A DNA stretch of 64,000 nt, taken from NCBI RefSeq assembly GCF_020520425.1, contig NC_079492.1:117029157-117093156 (forward strand), written 5' to 3'. The position numbers and the translations under genes are program-made. Below the pieces are notes generated by a model. The model did not search any database, was not told where the DNA came from, and was given only the letters and a program-made list of their open reading frames with translations. Below are positions 21,541 through 32,738 of the stretch, piece after piece. Source of the DNA: Spinacia oleracea. Lineage: Eukaryota; Streptophyta; Magnoliopsida; Caryophyllales; Amaranthaceae. Within the stretch, counting starts at the first letter, position 1; each line of letters opens with the position of its first letter.

Positions 21541-23737
21541 ACCTGCCAACACCCTACTACAAAACCCCCTTTTTGATTACCCATGAACAATTTTTTTTGG
21601 TTTTCGTTGTGTGACATTTTTTGAACACTTTGTTTGGTTTATGTTGCGCCGGGTTTATCATGGCTAATGTTCATTAGCGCGCTTTTCCTACGTTCTGATG
21701 ATTGGCTCACACTAACATGCAGGGTTCTTACTCGTCTTGTCTTCTATGTTGCTATTATCTTGTTTTGCTTGCAGGGGTGCGGTCAAACTCGTTGACCGAC
21801 TTGAGCTGCGATGAGGTTCACTGTTTGGAAGGGTAAAATGGTTCTCGTTTTCCTTTTTTGAAATCGTTTTTCAAACCACCTTTTTGATCATTCCAAAGGG
21901 GGGAGGTATTATTATTGGCAACTTGTTTCATTCTGATTATGCTCATACATGGTTCTATCTATGTTTCTGAATGACTGTTTCCATGTTCATTACTTATTTA
22001 AAACTAACCATGTCTAAACTAGTAATGTTATGTTTTATCAAGTTGAAAGGTTGTCATCATCAAAAAGGGGGAAATTGTTAGTCCATGAGTTTTGATGATG
22101 ACAAGCTCAATTATGCTTACGTTTTATATTCGAGTAATGTCAGGACTAGGTTGCCGTGGTTACTCTCAACTAGCATTGATAAGAGATGAAGCAGCTGTAA
22201 CACCCTAATAATTCCTTGCTTTTATAAAATCATTTTCCAACTTAAAATAAAGGAATTACTAAAGTATTACCGCCACCGTGATAACGGCTAAGGCTATTAC
22301 CAGAATTACGCAGCGGAATTAAATGTCAACTAACTTTTAAAAACCATAATTAATAAAATATCGAGGCCTCCTACAATTTGGAACCATAATGGCCCAAAAC
22401 CCAAAATATAAATAATCCAAACATTTCAAACATAATTAAAATATTAAAGAAATAGTTTCAAAAGACGAAAACATGCAACTCTCTCAATCATCCCAAGCCA
22501 CATGATTTCGATCGTACTTGATCTACCAACCTGCTATATTATTCTACTCCCCAACAATGCAAGTGAAAATGATGGATCATCATAGGGTCATTAAGGCAAA
22601 GGCCATGACCGGAAACACACAAAGCACGTAGTCAGCAAAAGCTGAGTACTTACAAGCATAGAGTAATGAAACTAAGCATGCATCACTCACTAAATACAAA
22701 TCAACATGCAAAAGCCATATAATAATTAACAAACAATCATGAGATACAAAACTCGACTCTTGACTCACAATTTAATTAGAATAAGCTTCGAACGGGCCAA
22801 AAGAATAATCCACAAAGGGAAAAGGTGATGGGAGCCAACCAAACACCAAATATAATAATAATAAAATCGGGCCATACCGAGTGTCGGGCCATACCGACGG
22901 AATTCCTGCGCATAATGTAAATGAAACAACGTCTTGTATCATTAGTAGGAGTACGAGCTTTCCGGCAAGACTACCCCCATTGTTCATACTCAAGGTATAT
23001 ACGTTCCAAGAGTTTTGAAGCTTGTTCCGGTTGCACTTTACGTTTATTAATATTTTAATAAAGGCGAACTCAAGACTCGACAACACGTACACATACAATT
23101 AATAAACGACAACCAAAACAATCTTATTTTAATGCCTTAAGACTTGTGATCAACCAAGCAAGACACTTGTGATATTACTACCATGTTCCTCCTCACCAAA
23201 GTGAGTCTCCACATCATGCACATTAACATGAGGGTTGTGCCCTTGCACGACAAATCCTAATTCATTTCATACATAATATTCCCAACTGAACCCTACATGT
23301 GCGGTGACTTACGTGAGCTAACCCTTCACATGTGGTAAAATAAATAGTACAACGAGGTACGAATAAATGGCTCAAAGTATGCTAGACATCCCGTACAATA
23401 GCATACAAATAATTAATCCATCCCTTGCATGTGAATTGAACCATACATGCATAAATATTGAACAACATGATTGACAATGAAATCCATACTCATAATAATT
23501 TCAACATGCTTGTTCAACTATTAATTCAATAAATCCAACATCACAAAACACATGCTCGTTCACCAAAATAAACATGATTTCACATAATGTAATTCACATC
23601 ATCAACAATCATGTAATGTCATTGACAAAAAGGTGTGGTCGCCCTAGACTTGTACGTACCTTGAATACCTAAGCGTAGGGGCCACTTTGCAATAACGAGC
23701 ACTCAACTAGAAATCACCTCCTATCATCAAAATAATG

Positions 23738-25049
23738 TGTTATTCCAGTAGGAACACGCACAAGAGGGGGGGGGGGGTGAATTGTAATTGGAACTTTGGT
23801 TAAGTTTCTTGCGGAACTGAAGAAACAATCAAGGAACTGAGAATAGAGAAGACAATAACAATAATTGTGAAAACTTCTTGACACTAATCAAGAAGAGAAT
23901 TCCTTTTATTATAGTAATGCCTCGATTACAATAATCTCTCCAACACAAGTTCCTCTCAAACTTGTGTTCCTCACAGTAATCTACTCTGATTACAGCTCTT
24001 TCACTCCTCTCTCTCAGACTTAAACTCTAAGTCTCAACAAGATAACTCTATCCTTACTAATACAAAATACAATTCGTGTTTGGATAACTCTAGATATTAA
24101 TGATGATTTGGTGTATATATGGCACTTAGGAACTTAGGATTAACTAGGACACAAACTGTTTTTTAGAAAAATCTTTGACAATGCGTTTTTAGGAAAGCAA
24201 GAACTCTTAGAAAGTTTGTGTATTTTTTTCAGAAAACTTCTTGGCCTTATATAGAGTTTTGTCCTTAGGGTTTGTTCCCTTCAAAAACTCAACTGCCAAC
24301 AACTGACACTTTGATTTTCACGTCCCTAGACTTGAGGAACAAGGGGAGACCACTTCCCACACAACTTCCTCAACTGCTGGACGTGTTTAAGACTATGTCA
24401 ATCACTGTTGTTTTCTAAAAAATGTTTATTTATTTTGTCAAAATATTTAGGAGAAGTTTTAGGAAGATAAAAACTGTTTTTATTTAAGTAACAGAATGTG
24501 ATGAAAATCTTATTTTTATTAAACATGAAAAGATATTTTATTTAAAGTATTTTCCTTAAAACTGTGTTGCTTGATATTTTGACAAAAACACACGAGTAAT
24601 CCAAGTTCCTCTAGTTCCTTATATACTACTTAACATATTAATATATTACATATAATCTAAGCAAGATAAACTACCTAGACATATATGTCTTTCCTTTGGT
24701 GAGGCATTCAACTCTGAAGCTTCACTTGTTCCAGCTCTGGAACAATAATGAGTTCCTCTTATGTTTGAATAGGAACTCGTTGCCATGAGTCTGTAATAGT
24801 TCTTGTGAATATTCGGAACTCTTGATATGTAACTGTGTTGCTCCTCTTGTGACTTCAAACTGGAACAAATACAACTTCCAGCTCTGGAACTCCAGTGACT
24901 GTTCCAAGTGTACATCAGGAACTTCACCATCTGATTCAAGTTCCTATCCTAATAGAAACTTGGGCATTTACCTGTTCAAAGTCATTTAGCAACCATAATC
25001 AGGAAGTTTGCAATATGTGTGTGTCATCAACCAAAACTTAGGAACAACA
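23738..25049 (-). repeat. 3' LTR of the young SIRE element
   Basis: 1312 bp. It reads TGTTATTCC...GGAACAACA on the + strand. The same 97-codon shadow frame occurs in both LTRs, which reflects their identity. It has a 12-G run at about 23766-23777. Confidence 0.92.
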
Positions 25050-25065
25050 ATATTCCCCCTTTTTG
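25050..25065 (-). promoter_or_regulatory. Polypurine tract (plus-strand primer)
   Basis: On the reverse strand AAAAAGGGGGAATAT directly precedes the 3' LTR. The same motif class precedes the older element's LTR at 22062. Confidence 0.85.
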
Positions 25066-25550
25066 GTGATGACAACACTTGCAAACTTTTTACAAAGAGA
25101 GTAAGCACAAACAGGAACTTATACAGACTATTGTGAAACAGAACACAAAAATTGAAAAACAGAAGAGAAAGAAAAAAAAGAAGAAAGAAAAAAAATAAAC
25201 TTACAGAGAGATTGATGCAGGAACTGGGATTGAGTGTACCTTGGAAGTTTGCACCCTTGACTTCCCCCTGTTGACATCAACAAAAAGCATAGCACGAAAT
25301 ATAGCCATTCCAAACACAGTGCCCCACGATCAACGTTTGGCAAGTTAAGCTAGCCTCAAAGTATTAAACCAACTCATACAATAAATTGAAAGTAAGCAGT
25401 AATGATCAAAACTAGAAAGCACAGATAGGTGTAACCAAGCAAGTCAAAATAAGATGGAACAAATACCCAAGTTTGAAAATTATACAAACCAAAAGCAAAT
25501 TAAAAAGATTGTTCCATGGCAAAAGATAAAAGAAACATGGGATAGGGTGA

Positions 25551-27317
25551 TTAGGCTTGGGATGGGGAACCAGAACCAGCAGTTTCTTCTATCACAGTCT
25601 CCTCAAAAGATTCCAGATTGTTGATCTTGGTGAGGATTGTGGCACGAGTTGCATTAGCTTGTTCTGAGTAATGGTGAAGAGTGGTTTGGAGAGTCTTGAC
25701 ACTGGTAACCAATGCACCTATATGGGCCTGCATTGAGCTGATCCTGTGATCTGTTCCCTCCTGCAGTTCCACCAGACGAGCAACTGTTGCCTTCAGCTCC
25801 AATATCTGATCATCCTTTGTGTTCCAGGCACCCCCATGATCTTGAACATGTTCCTGTTCAGATGGAACACGACGAGCTTTGGACTTTTTGGAGGATCTGG
25901 GTGTCCTTTTCCTTGGCCCAACAGTTTCAGGCAGTTCCTCTTGATTCAGTGGAACAGCATCCTCCTCTATGGGCATCTCCTTGACATCCCCTTCCTCATT
26001 TATTTCCATGAAGACAGGCCCTCTTTTCTTGTTCTCCTTCATTGCCACCCTCAAGCTCTTTCTTTTTCCTTGGGATCCTACACTCTTCCTGTTCCCTCGA
26101 GATAAAGGGACCTCTATTTGTTCGAGTTCCTCCTCCTCCTCCACTTCTTCTTTAACTACAGTTCCCTCCTGATCTTCCTCATCTTGTTTCTCTTCCTTTC
26201 CAGCCCTAATGACTTTACCCTGAACCACTTTAAGATTTAATAGATGGAGCATTTCAAGTTGAAGGATTTGGGTGGATTTTAAGGGAATCACAAAGTATGG
26301 GCTAAGGTCAACTGAGAAGCTTTTGAAGATTTCTGTGAGAAGGGAGGAGTATGGAATTTTGAATTTGGGGATACAGGTGGATAAGTGTTTGATCATGATT
26401 GCAGGAAAGTTTATGGGAATTTTCCTTTCAAGACAATACATGAGACATGCATCAAACAGACTTGCTATGTTCCTTTTCTGAGTTCGAGGAACTACACCTC
26501 TCCACACAATATTAAACAGTAATTTTTGAAGAGGTGAAAAGCAGTTGTGTGAGGTGGAGGTGGATACTTTAGAATCTCCTCCAATGGAACCAACTATATC
26601 TTTCTCATCTACATTATCTATGGTCACTGTGATTTGACCTTTGAGCCACATATCAAAACCCCTATTGGGTGTACCAAACAGCTGTTCCAGATAAGAGGCA
26701 TCAAATTCGATGCGAGTTCCATTCACTTTACTTGAACATACATTATCAACACATGCAAAGTTCTTGCAGAATTCTTTCATAGCTTCAGGAATTAAGGGGG
26801 ATTTGGCATAGGTACTCAACAGACTTACCCATTTTTGTTGTTCAAGGATTTCCATCAACTCTTTAAATTTCGTGGCTTCACACCATGTTGAGTTGATTGC
26901 GAACCCCTCGACCAGGTTGTTTTCCTTTGCAGTGAGTTTCTTGGACCCTTTTGCTTCCCCCTGAGTTTGAGCATTCTCCTCTGTTTCCTCGATGTTTTCA
27001 CCAGAAGCTTCCACTCGTCGTTTTTTGGATTTTCTTGTGGAGGATCTAGGGTTTGAGATTGGGGATTTCATTTCGATGTCAGTGTCGGTTTGTTCCCCCT
27101 GAGTGATTGCGAGCATTGGATTGTGGGATCGAAGAGGAATTGGCGATTGAATGGGTGAGGTATCCATGGGAACTGGAGATGAAGGGTTTCTCTTTCGTTT
27201 GAGGGAAGTGAGATCAGTGTTGTTGCTTGTGAGAACCATGGTGAAGGTTTTTATAGGTGAAAGGAGAGGTGATGTCAGTGGAGAAGGCGTGTGGGAGAGA
27301 GAGAAAGGGGGTTGCAT
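25551..27317 (-). CDS. SIRE-type third ORF ('envelope-like' protein)
   Basis: 588 residues from a true ATG (27315-27317), located 344 nt after pol as in SIRE/Maximus elements, whose third ORF is often called envelope-like. N-terminus Ser/Pro-rich with basic runs (SLKRKR, RKSKKRR). The middle holds a globular part typical of these plant ORFs (FKELMEILEQQKWVSLL, FDASYLEQLFGTPNRGFDMW). Then come acidic and Lys/Arg-rich stretches and a C-terminal heptad region (ILELKATVARLVELQ to TKINNLESFEE) likely to be a coiled coil. I see no signal peptide or clear membrane anchor, so an envelope role is not supported here. It may instead be a structural or nucleic-acid-binding accessory protein. Confidence 0.8.
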   Translation of the reverse strand: MQPPFSLSHTPSPLTSPLLSPIKTFTMVLTSNNTDLTSLKRKRNPSSPVPMDTSPIQSPIPLRSHNPMLAITQGEQTDTDIEMKSPISNPRSSTRKSKKRRVEASGENIEETEENAQTQGEAKGSKKLTAKENNLVEGFAINSTWCEATKFKELMEILEQQKWVSLLSTYAKSPLIPEAMKEFCKNFACVDNVCSSKVNGTRIEFDASYLEQLFGTPNRGFDMWLKGQITVTIDNVDEKDIVGSIGGDSKVSTSTSHNCFSPLQKLLFNIVWRGVVPRTQKRNIASLFDACLMYCLERKIPINFPAIMIKHLSTCIPKFKIPYSSLLTEIFKSFSVDLSPYFVIPLKSTQILQLEMLHLLNLKVVQGKVIRAGKEEKQDEEDQEGTVVKEEVEEEEELEQIEVPLSRGNRKSVGSQGKRKSLRVAMKENKKRGPVFMEINEEGDVKEMPIEEDAVPLNQEELPETVGPRKRTPRSSKKSKARRVPSEQEHVQDHGGAWNTKDDQILELKATVARLVELQEGTDHRISSMQAHIGALVTSVKTLQTTLHHYSEQANATRATILTKINNLESFEETVIEETAGSGSPSQA

Positions 27318-27660
27318 GGATTGAATGTGGAAAGGGAAGAGTTTCTCCTATTTATTGCCAATGGAACCGTTCCAAACATTCTTTGAATATGGGTATTCGG
27401 TTTTGAATTTTAAAAAAATAAATAAATAAAAAATAAAAGGAAAATGTAGAAAAAAAATTGTGTTTGACTTTGACTTGCTTAATTTCGTATCTCTGACTTA
27501 ACTAGTTTGAAAGGAACTGCTTACCTTGCTCATTTGGAGTGTGAGTGAATTTGCCACGATGGTAAGCTTCAACTATGTTTGCACACAAGATTTTGTGTTT
27601 GTAATAGTCTATATGTACCATGATTTTTGCTTTTGCCTTAGAGGAACTTCAATTTAGCAA

Positions 27661-30600
27661 TTACCTTAGCTTGATCATTCCGAGTTCCATTCTCATTTTC
27701 TCATGTTTCTCTCTGTTCAAAGGCTTAGTTAAAATATCAGCAATTTGGTGATCAGTTTGGCAAAAATCTAATTTGATCAAACCTTTCTCAACATTATCTT
27801 TAAGGAAATGGTGTCTAATGTGGATGTGTTTGACCCGGGAATGATGAACCGGATCTTTTGAAATACAAATAGCACTAGTGTTATCACAATAGATAGGAAC
27901 ACAATCATAGATAATACCAAAATCTCTTAGCTGTTGTTTTATCCATAGAATTTGTGAGCAACAAGCTGCAGCAGCTACATACTCAGCTTCAGCTGTGGAT
28001 AGAGCAACAGTGTTCTGTTTCTTGGAACCCCAAGAAACCATGCATGGACCTAGGAACTGTACCATACCTGATGTGCTTTTTCTATTCACTAAGTCACCTG
28101 CATAATCAGCATCCGCATATCCTCTTAGCTCGAAAGATCCACTTCTTGGATAGTATAGGCATAGGTCATCAGTTCCTTTGAGATATCTTAGTATTCTTTT
28201 CACCGCAGTTAGATGGGACTCCTTTGGATTTGATTGAAATCTTGCACATAGTCCTACACTAAAAGAAATGTCAGGTCTACTGGCTATTAAATATAATAGT
28301 GATCCAATCATACCTCTGTATTTCGTTTGATTCACACTTTTCCCATTTGGATCAGTGTCTAATCTGGTAGCAGTTCCCATGGGAGTGTGATTTACTTTGG
28401 CTGATTCTAGCTCATATTTCTTTAGGAGTTCCTTCACATACTTTTGTTGGTGTATCATGATTCCTTCCTCGGTTTGCTTGATTTGTAAACCAAGGAAGAA
28501 ATTGAGTTCCCCCATCATACTCATTTCAAATTCACTGCTCATCAAGCTTGCAAAATCCTTGCACAAATTTTCATTAGTTGCTCCAAATAATATATCATCA
28601 ACATAAATTTGAACTACTAACAAGTCAGTTCCTCTAGATTTTAAGAATAAGGTTTTGTCTATTCTACCTCTTTTAAAATCATTTTGAAGGAGGAACTTTG
28701 ATAATCTCTCGTACCAAGATCTAGGGGCTTGTTTTAGTCTATAGAGAGCCTTATCTAATTTGTAAATATGATTTGGAAATTCGGGATTTTCAAATCCAGG
28801 GGGCTGTTCCACATAAACATCTTCCTCTAAGAAACCGTTTAAGAAAGCACATTTAACATCCATTTGATAAAGTTTAAAACCCATGAAAGCAGCAAAAGCA
28901 ATTAAGATTCTAATGGCTTCTAATCTAGCAACAGGTGCAAATGTTTCTTCAAAGTCAATACCTTCCTGTTGGTTATAACCTTTGACCACTAACCTTGCTT
29001 TGTTCCTTATGATTGTTGCATGTTCATCTTTCTTGTTCCGGAACACCCATTTCAGCCCTATCACCTTCTGGTGCTTTGGTTTGGGTTCCAAGTGCCATAC
29101 CTTGTTTCTTTTGAATTCATTTAATTCTTCTTGCATGGCTATGATCCAGTCAGCGTCTTCCAGAGCCTCAGTGTGATTTCTTGGCTCAAATATGGAGAGG
29201 AACGCGTGGAATGCGCAAAAGTTCCTTAGTTGTGACCTTGTCTGAGTTCCTTTTCTGATGTCACTCACAATGAGTTCCATTGGGTGGGACTTTTGATGCT
29301 TCCAAGGTTTAGGTTGAAATTGAGCTACTGGTGTTGTGGCATTTTCGTCAGTTCCTTCTATGACCTGAGTTCCCTGTTGGTCATTGTGGGGTTCCTCTGG
29401 TGTTGTTTCTGGATCTTCTTGGTTTTCTGCTTGTTCCTCTAGTACGGGAACTTCTTGATTTTGTTGAGCAGTTCCTCTGGCTGTGTGTTTGCTTGGTTGG
29501 AACTCCTCATCATTTTCTGCAGCACGAGATAAACCAATCTCGAAAAATTCTTGTTCCTGTACTATGTCAGTTTTGTTAGATTCATCAAATATTATATGTA
29601 CACTTTCCTCAACACACATAGATCTTTTGTTATAAACTCTATAAGCCTTGCTATTTAAGGCATATCCTAGGAACACTGCCTCATCGCTTCTTTCATCAAA
29701 CTTCCCCAAGTTCCTTTTTCCATTGTTGTGGACAAAAAATTTGCTACCAAAGGCTCTAAAGTAAGAGATGTTGGGTTTTATACCTTTTAGTAGCTCATAG
29801 GGGGTTTTGTTTAGGATTGCTCGAATCATAACTCTATTTATAATATAACAAGCAGTATTGACTGCTTCAGCCCAGAAGTTCCTAGGCAGGGAACTGGCTA
29901 TTAACATGGTTCTTGCCATGTCCTCTAAGGTTCTATTTTTCCTCTCAACAACTCCATTTTGTTGTGGAGTTCTGGGAGCTGAGAAATTGTGGTCCATACC
30001 TTGTTCCTTGCAGTATTCATCGAATTTGTAATTTTCAAATTCTGTTCCATGATCTGATCTTATATGGATCAGTTGATGACCTGTGGTTTTCTGAATTTTC
30101 TTTGAAAATGTAACAAACTCATCAAACGTTTCATCCTTGCTTGTTAGAAATATGACCCAAGTAAAGCGAGAGTAATCATCAACAATAACTAATACATATT
30201 TTTTCCCACTTCTGCTTTGAATTCTCATTGGTCCACATAAGTCCATATGGATGAGTTCCAATGGTTTTGTGGTGCTTACCAATTTCTTAGATTTAAAGGA
30301 ACTTCGGACATGCTTGCCTTTTGCACATGCATCACATACTTTATCAGTTAGGAACTTGATTGAGGGGAGTCCTCGAACCAGTTCCTTTGATCTTAGTTTG
30401 TCAAGCAGAGAGAAACTAGCATGTCCAAACCTCCTGTGCCATAGTAGGGAACTTTCTTCAAAGGCACTGAGGCAGGTTAGATTGTTCCTGGGAACTGTAT
30501 TGAGATCCACAGAATAGGTGTTCCCTTTACGAGTTCCTTCCAAAATAACCTTCCCAGTGTTATTGTTTATGATTTGACAATTTTCAGAAGTAAAACTTAC

Positions 30601-30876
30601 AGAGTTTCCTTTGTCACAGAATTGAGAGATGCTTAGTAGACTGTGCATCAAACCCTCGACTAAAAATACATTTTCAATGGCATAGGAACTTGACCTTCCA
30701 ACTTTTCCAATTCCAACAATTTCTCCTTTCATGTTGTCTCCAAAGGTCACAGTTCCTCCATTGTAGGCTTCTAGTGAGAGGAATTTAGATTTGTCTCCTG
30801 TCATGTGTTTGGAACACCCGCTGTCGAGATACCACGAGCTGTTCCCCTTCACTAGAATCTGTAAAGAGATCAAAGG
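27661..30876 (-). CDS. Copia pol: protease, integrase, reverse transcriptase, RNase H
   Basis: 1071 codons open after the TAA at 30877-30879, with no ATG at the start. Numbering from the codon at 30873-30871: protease [11 protein letters not shown] (D17), integrase zinc site H146, H151, C180, C183, and integrase core D211, D274, E310 (D35E spacing) with [12 protein letters not shown] and [17 protein letters not shown] carries [32 protein letters not shown] and YVDD. RNase H carries [20 protein letters not shown] and [10 protein letters not shown]. No frameshift or missing catalytic residue seen. Expression must come from a precursor upstream, by read-through or splicing, because there is no start codon. 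Closest lineage SIRE/Maximus. Confidence 0.93.
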   Translation of the reverse strand, partial: PLISLQILVKGNSSWYLDSGCSKHMTGDKSKFLSLEAYNGGTVTFGDNMKGEIVGIGKVGRSSSYAIENVFLVEGLMHSLLSISQFCDKGNSVSFTSENCQIINNNTGKVILEGTRKGNTYSVDLNTVPRNNLTCLSAFEESSLLWHRRFGHASFSLLDKLRSKELVRGLPSIKFLTDKVCDACAKGKHVRSSFKSKKLVSTTKPLELIHMDLCGPMRIQSRSGKKYVLVIVDDYSRFTWVIFLTSKDETFDEFVTFSKKIQKTTGHQLIHIRSDHGTEFENYKFDEYCKEQGMDHNFSAPRTPQQNGVVERKNRTLEDMARTMLIASSLPRNFWAEAVNTACYIINRVMIRAILNKTPYELLKGIKPNISYFRAFGSKFFVHNNGKRNLGKFDERSDEAVFLGYALNSKAYRVYNKRSMCVEESVHIIFDESNKTDIVQEQEFFEIGLSRAAENDEEFQPSKHTARGTAQQNQEVPVLEEQAENQEDPETTPEEPHNDQQGTQVIEGTDENATTPVAQFQPKPWKHQKSHPMELIVSDIRKGTQTRSQLRNFCAFHAFLSIFEPRNHTEALEDADWIIAMQEELNEFKRNKVWHLEPKPKHQKVIGLKWVFRNKKDEHATIIRNKARLVVKGYNQQEGIDFEETFAPVARLEAIRILIAFAAFMGFKLYQMDVKCAFLNGFLEEDVYVEQPPGFENPEFPNHIYKLDKALYRLKQAPRSWYERLSKFLLQNDFKRGRIDKTLFLKSRGTDLLVVQIYVDDILFGATNENLCKDFASLMSSEFEMSMMGELNFFLGLQIKQTEEGIMIHQQKYVKELLKKYELESAKVNHTPMGTATRLDTDPNGKSVNQTKYRGMIGSLLYLIASRPDISFSVGLCARFQSNPKESHLTAVKRILRYLKGTDDLCLYYPRSGSFELRGYADADYAGDLVNRKSTSGMVQFLGPCMVSWGSKKQNTVALSTAEAEYVAAAACCSQILWIKQQLRDFGIIYDCVPIYCDNTSAICISKDPVHHSRVKHIHIRHHFLKDNVEKGLIKLDFCQTDHQIADILTKPLNREKHEKMRMELGMIKLR

Positions 30877-31584
30877 TTAGTTTTCAACTATAACTTCAGA
30901 CTTCTTGACCCATTTTTGCTTTACATAATTTATGTTTCTTTGATCCTGTTCCTTCATCTTGGAACACTCAGTACTTACATGACTTCCACTTCCACATGAG
31001 AAACAGACTTTTACACTAGGAAGATCCACATACTTTTTCTTATGACTAGTTTTATGGTTAAAGCCCAATCCTTCTGTTTTCTTAGATTGAGCATTCTCAA
31101 TCCATTTGGGAGGAACTTTAGGTAGTTGTCTCTGTGCCCTGGCCATGGATAGTTCCCTTTCTAGTTTCTCTTTTTGTTCCTTAGTGGTGATCAGATCTTT
31201 GTTTAAATTTTCTAAGTCGATGTTAAAAACTCCCATATTGATCTCCAAGGATTTTGTAGGATCTAAACTTAGATTAAACATCTTATATTGACTGAGTTGT
31301 ACTTGTAGAAGGATGTTTTCATTTCTAATTTTTTCGAATGACTCATTAATAGAGGTATTTCTATCTAGTAATTCAAAGAACCTGCCTTGAACATCAGATC
31401 TAATATTGTTCAGATAATATATATGGTCTTTACTGAGTTCCAAGGTTCTATCACTTTGTGCTTTTAATATACTTAGCTTTTTGTAATCATCTAGAGTTTC
31501 TAGCAACAGTTCAATTAGTTTTGACTTTGAGAGACACTGAAGAGTGGAGGAACTTACTTCTTCTGATGGAACTTGATCAGTTCC
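30877..31584 (-). CDS. In-frame segment between gag and pol: coiled coil plus second zinc knuckle
   Basis: In the same frame as gag and pol but closed by stops on both sides (gag TAA at 31585-31587, TAA at 30877-30879), and without an ATG near its start. It encodes a heptad-rich stretch (KLSILKAQSDRTLELSKDH, KEQKEKLERELSMARAQ) and a CCHC-like knuckle CFSCGSGSHVSTEC. In other SIRE-type elements this part belongs to one long gag-pol. A GTAAGT at 31557 and a CTAAC..TTTACAG ending at 30859 would define an intron covering almost all of it. Confidence 0.75.
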   Translation of the reverse strand, partial: GTDQVPSEEVSSSTLQCLSKSKLIELLLETLDDYKKLSILKAQSDRTLELSKDHIYYLNNIRSDVQGRFFELLDRNTSINESFEKIRNENILLQVQLSQYKMFNLSLDPTKSLEINMGVFNIDLENLNKDLITTKEQKEKLERELSMARAQRQLPKVPPKWIENAQSKKTEGLGFNHKTSHKKKYVDLPSVKVCFSCGSGSHVSTECSKMKEQDQRNINYVKQKWVKKSEVIVEN

Positions 31585-32673
31585 TTATGTTCTAGCCATA
31601 AGGCAGAGATTTGCAGTTTCTTCATTTGGTTGTTCCTCATCGTCTTCTGAGTCTGTTGCTTCGCCCCATGCAGCTATCATGGCCTTCTTGAAGTTTGGTC
31701 TGTTGAAGGTAGACTTGTTAAAGCGATCTTTGACCTGTTCCTTTCCTTTTCCTCTGGTCTTGTCGTTCTCCCACAGAGGGCATTCACGAATTTGATGATC
31801 AGTTTCTCCACATTTGAAGCAACCTTGCTCAGTTTTGGAACTAGTGATTTTCTTAGCAAAGTTCCTTCCTTTCTGGTTTCCTGGTTTGAAGTTCCTATAG
31901 AGCTTTCTCATTCTTCTAACCAGCATGGCAGCCTCTTCTTCATCTGGTTCAGATTCATCGAGTTCCTCAGCCTTTAGAGCAAGTCCTCGATTTCTAGAGC
32001 TCTCAGGAACAGCAGCTCCAAGATGCAATTCGTGTGTCATCAAGGAACCAGCAAGTTGTTCAATGTTGAACTTGGTAAAGTCCTTGGTCTCAAACAGTGC
32101 AGTGACCTTTGTTCTCCAACGATCATCTTGTGGCATGCTTCTTAGTATTTTTCTTACCTGTTCATCTGTGGGAATGATTCTACCAAGAGAAACTAATTCA
32201 TTGGTTATGTTAGTAAATCTAGTGAACATTTCTTGAATAGTTTCTTTTGGAAGCATTTCAAATCTTTCATATTTAGACATCAAAAGGTCAATTTTGGAAC
32301 GCTTAACTTCATTAGTTCCTTCGTGGGTTACTTGAAGTAGTTCCCAAATCTGTTTTGCGTTCTTGCACCCCATGACTCTGTTGTGTTCATGAGGTCCAAG
32401 CCCACAATGCAAGATTTTGACAGCCATGGCATTCATCTCATATTTATCAAAGTCTTCTTTAGAAAATTCAGACATTGGTTTAGGAACTACCTCGTTTTCA
32501 ACATTGGTCTTTGTTACCTCGAAGTCTCCAACTTCAATTACACGCCAAACTTGGTAATTTTCAGCTTTGATGAATATCTCCATTCTATTCTTCCAGTATG
32601 AGTAGAACTTGCCATTGAACATAGGTGGCCTTTGTGTCGAGTAACCTTCTTCCAGTTTCTCTTGTGAGTTCAT
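31585..32673 (-). CDS. Copia gag capsid/nucleocapsid protein
   Basis: 362 residues from the ATG at 32671-32673 (MNSQEKLEEGY). The frame is open further upstream without an ATG. A UBN2/gag-polypeptide domain (RPPMFNGKFYSYWKNRMEIF, AKQIWELLQVTHEGTNEVK, FTRFTNITNELVSLG) is followed by a zinc knuckle CFKCGETDHQIREC and an acidic tail (DSEDDEEQPNEE). The gag TAA is followed in frame by about 26 codons of spacer. Confidence 0.9.
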   Translation of the reverse strand: MNSQEKLEEGYSTQRPPMFNGKFYSYWKNRMEIFIKAENYQVWRVIEVGDFEVTKTNVENEVVPKPMSEFSKEDFDKYEMNAMAVKILHCGLGPHEHNRVMGCKNAKQIWELLQVTHEGTNEVKRSKIDLLMSKYERFEMLPKETIQEMFTRFTNITNELVSLGRIIPTDEQVRKILRSMPQDDRWRTKVTALFETKDFTKFNIEQLAGSLMTHELHLGAAVPESSRNRGLALKAEELDESEPDEEEAAMLVRRMRKLYRNFKPGNQKGRNFAKKITSSKTEQGCFKCGETDHQIRECPLWENDKTRGKGKEQVKDRFNKSTFNRPNFKKAMIAAWGEATDSEDDEEQPNEETANLCLMART

Positions 32674-32720
32674 ACTTTCAGGAACTTCACTCAAACAGGG
32701 TTTCCTGTGTTTTAGTGAGT

Positions 32721-32736
32721 ACTGGCTCTGATACCA
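32721..32736 (-). promoter_or_regulatory. Primer-binding site for initiator tRNA-Met
   Basis: On the reverse strand TGGTATCAGAGCCAGT lies two bases inside the 5' LTR. TGGTATCAGAGC is the standard plant copia sequence complementary to the 3' end of initiator methionine tRNA. Confidence 0.92.
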
Positions 32737-32738
32737 AC

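Noticed and set aside
24646-24939. 97-codon reverse-strand frame found identically at 33649-33942
   Set aside because: It lies wholly inside the two LTRs. Identity reflects LTR duplication, and no ATG-led or domain-bearing protein is evident.
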